A stretch of 64,000 nt of DNA from Trichomonas vaginalis G3. Taxonomy: Eukaryota; Parabasalia; Trichomonadida; Trichomonadidae. How positions within the stretch are numbered: the first letter of the stretch is position 1; each line of letters starts with the position of its first letter. Positions 63,430-64,000 of the stretch are shown here, piece after piece. A model generated the notes under the pieces. That model was not told the DNA's origin and ran no database searches. It saw only the letters and a list, made by a program, of their open reading frames with translations. The stretch spans positions 3,294,252 to 3,358,251 of the forward strand of contig NC_067207.1 of NCBI RefSeq assembly GCF_026262505.1, written 5' to 3'. A program made the position numbers and the translations under genes.

Positions 63430-64000
63430 GAGATTATCTGATTCCAATTAGAGTCAAACAATAAAATCAAATAATTATTAAAACAATATCATTTATAGGA
63501 TTGAAATAAAAATTCTAATAATGCAACTTAAATATTTTATTTTTCACATCTTGTTTGATTTGCCCATTGTTGATATCGCATCCAACCAACTAATTATGAA
63601 TTGTATAATAATGAGTGGCTGGGTGAGAGGTGCGGGTAAATTCCGATTGTTGAAATCGCATAAGCTATATTTACATGATAATATATAGCTTACTAATGAA
63701 ATATTAGTCAGAATATATTATATTCATTGAAAACAAACTGAAATAGCTGGATTGTTAATATAAAGAGAATAATTAACTAATATTACATAAGTATCACTTC
63801 AATTTCTATAATGGAGCCCATTTTACCTTATTATCCATCATGTTCATGTGTGCAATCTCATTAATTTTTGAATTCTATGTGTTAATATCTTAATCAAAGT
63901 AATATGTATATAGAAATCATATGTCTAATTATTTCAACCACCAAATTATGCTATTACCTATTGAAATCCAAATACGAAATTTTGATCTTTTCCAATAAAG
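63430..64000. other. AT-rich right flank
   Basis: No gene is visible to the window end. A 10-bp inverted repeat, TAAGCTATAT ... ATATAGCTTA, lies at 63661-63692, and GTTGATATCGCAT / GTTGAAATCGCAT recur near 63570 and 63649. Confidence 0.5.

Noticed and set aside
1..64000. CRISPR arrays, operons with ribosome-binding sites, rRNA genes
   Set aside because: No spaced identical repeats of that kind, no Shine-Dalgarno pattern, and no rRNA motifs; the genes are eukaryotic.

Overview
The window looks like nuclear DNA of a parabasalid protist, either Trichomonas or the related Tritrichomonas. The evidence is as follows. The DNA is very AT-rich and I found no introns. Several genes start 4-17 bases downstream of a TCA-Py-(A/T) initiator, the core promoter described for Trichomonas vaginalis, while two ribosomal-protein genes instead carry a CCTTT element at the same place. 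The gene content also fits: R2R3 Myb proteins, DUF3447-like ankyrin proteins, Pmp-like beta-helix surface proteins, TKL and CAMK kinases, and a mariner transposon. I cannot settle the species from the sequence. The base composition would fit Tritrichomonas foetus at least as well as T. vaginalis.

Layout. 1-8.3 kb: the 3' part of a helical-repeat protein gene, ribosomal proteins uL15/L27a and uS17/S11, tRNA-Cys(GCA), a single-pass surface protein, a 1.76-kb element with 277-bp inverted arms, and a CAMK-like kinase. 8.3-10.7 kb: a gene desert that may itself be an element with terminal inverted repeats (TIRs). 10.7-19.4 kb: a coiled-coil protein, a small membrane protein, a UBXN4-like UBX protein, a disordered acidic protein, a HIT-family protein and a CCZ1-like Rab7-GEF subunit. 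19.4-23.0 kb: a second desert with one long hairpin. 23.0-33 kb: two Myb proteins, a beta-helix gene broken by one stop codon, a BTB/coiled-coil protein, a 763-bp TIR element lying between divergent promoters, and an ankyrin gene cleanly interrupted by a mariner element whose transposase is intact. 33.9-46.5 kb: an importin-beta-like protein, two ankyrin genes (one frameshifted), the ERV46/ERGIC3 cargo receptor and a 1459-aa HEAT-like protein. 46.9-50.3 kb: a tandem array of decayed beta-helix genes. 50.6-53.9 kb: a TKL kinase with armadillo-like repeats. 54.2-55.8 kb: a hAT-like element, with an 8-bp target duplication, nested inside a TTAA-flanked TIR element. 57-59 kb: a sphingomyelin-synthase-like enzyme with an extra membrane domain, split by a 1-nt frameshift. 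59.3-64 kb: ankyrin gene fragments, a cluster of three hairpins, and a GC-rich island that may be a pseudoknotted noncoding RNA.

The genes do not form operons; each appears to have its own promoter. Housekeeping functions (translation, nuclear transport, ER-Golgi and endosomal trafficking, ER-associated degradation, sphingolipid synthesis) are interspersed with lineage-expanded families and at least three, perhaps five, DNA-transposon-like elements. The most interesting items are the transposon nest, the mariner that carries a host-type initiator, the SINE-like or tRNA-like remnants, and the unassigned structured-RNA island at about 61.66-61.85 kb. All product names rest on reading motifs by eye; no database search was run.
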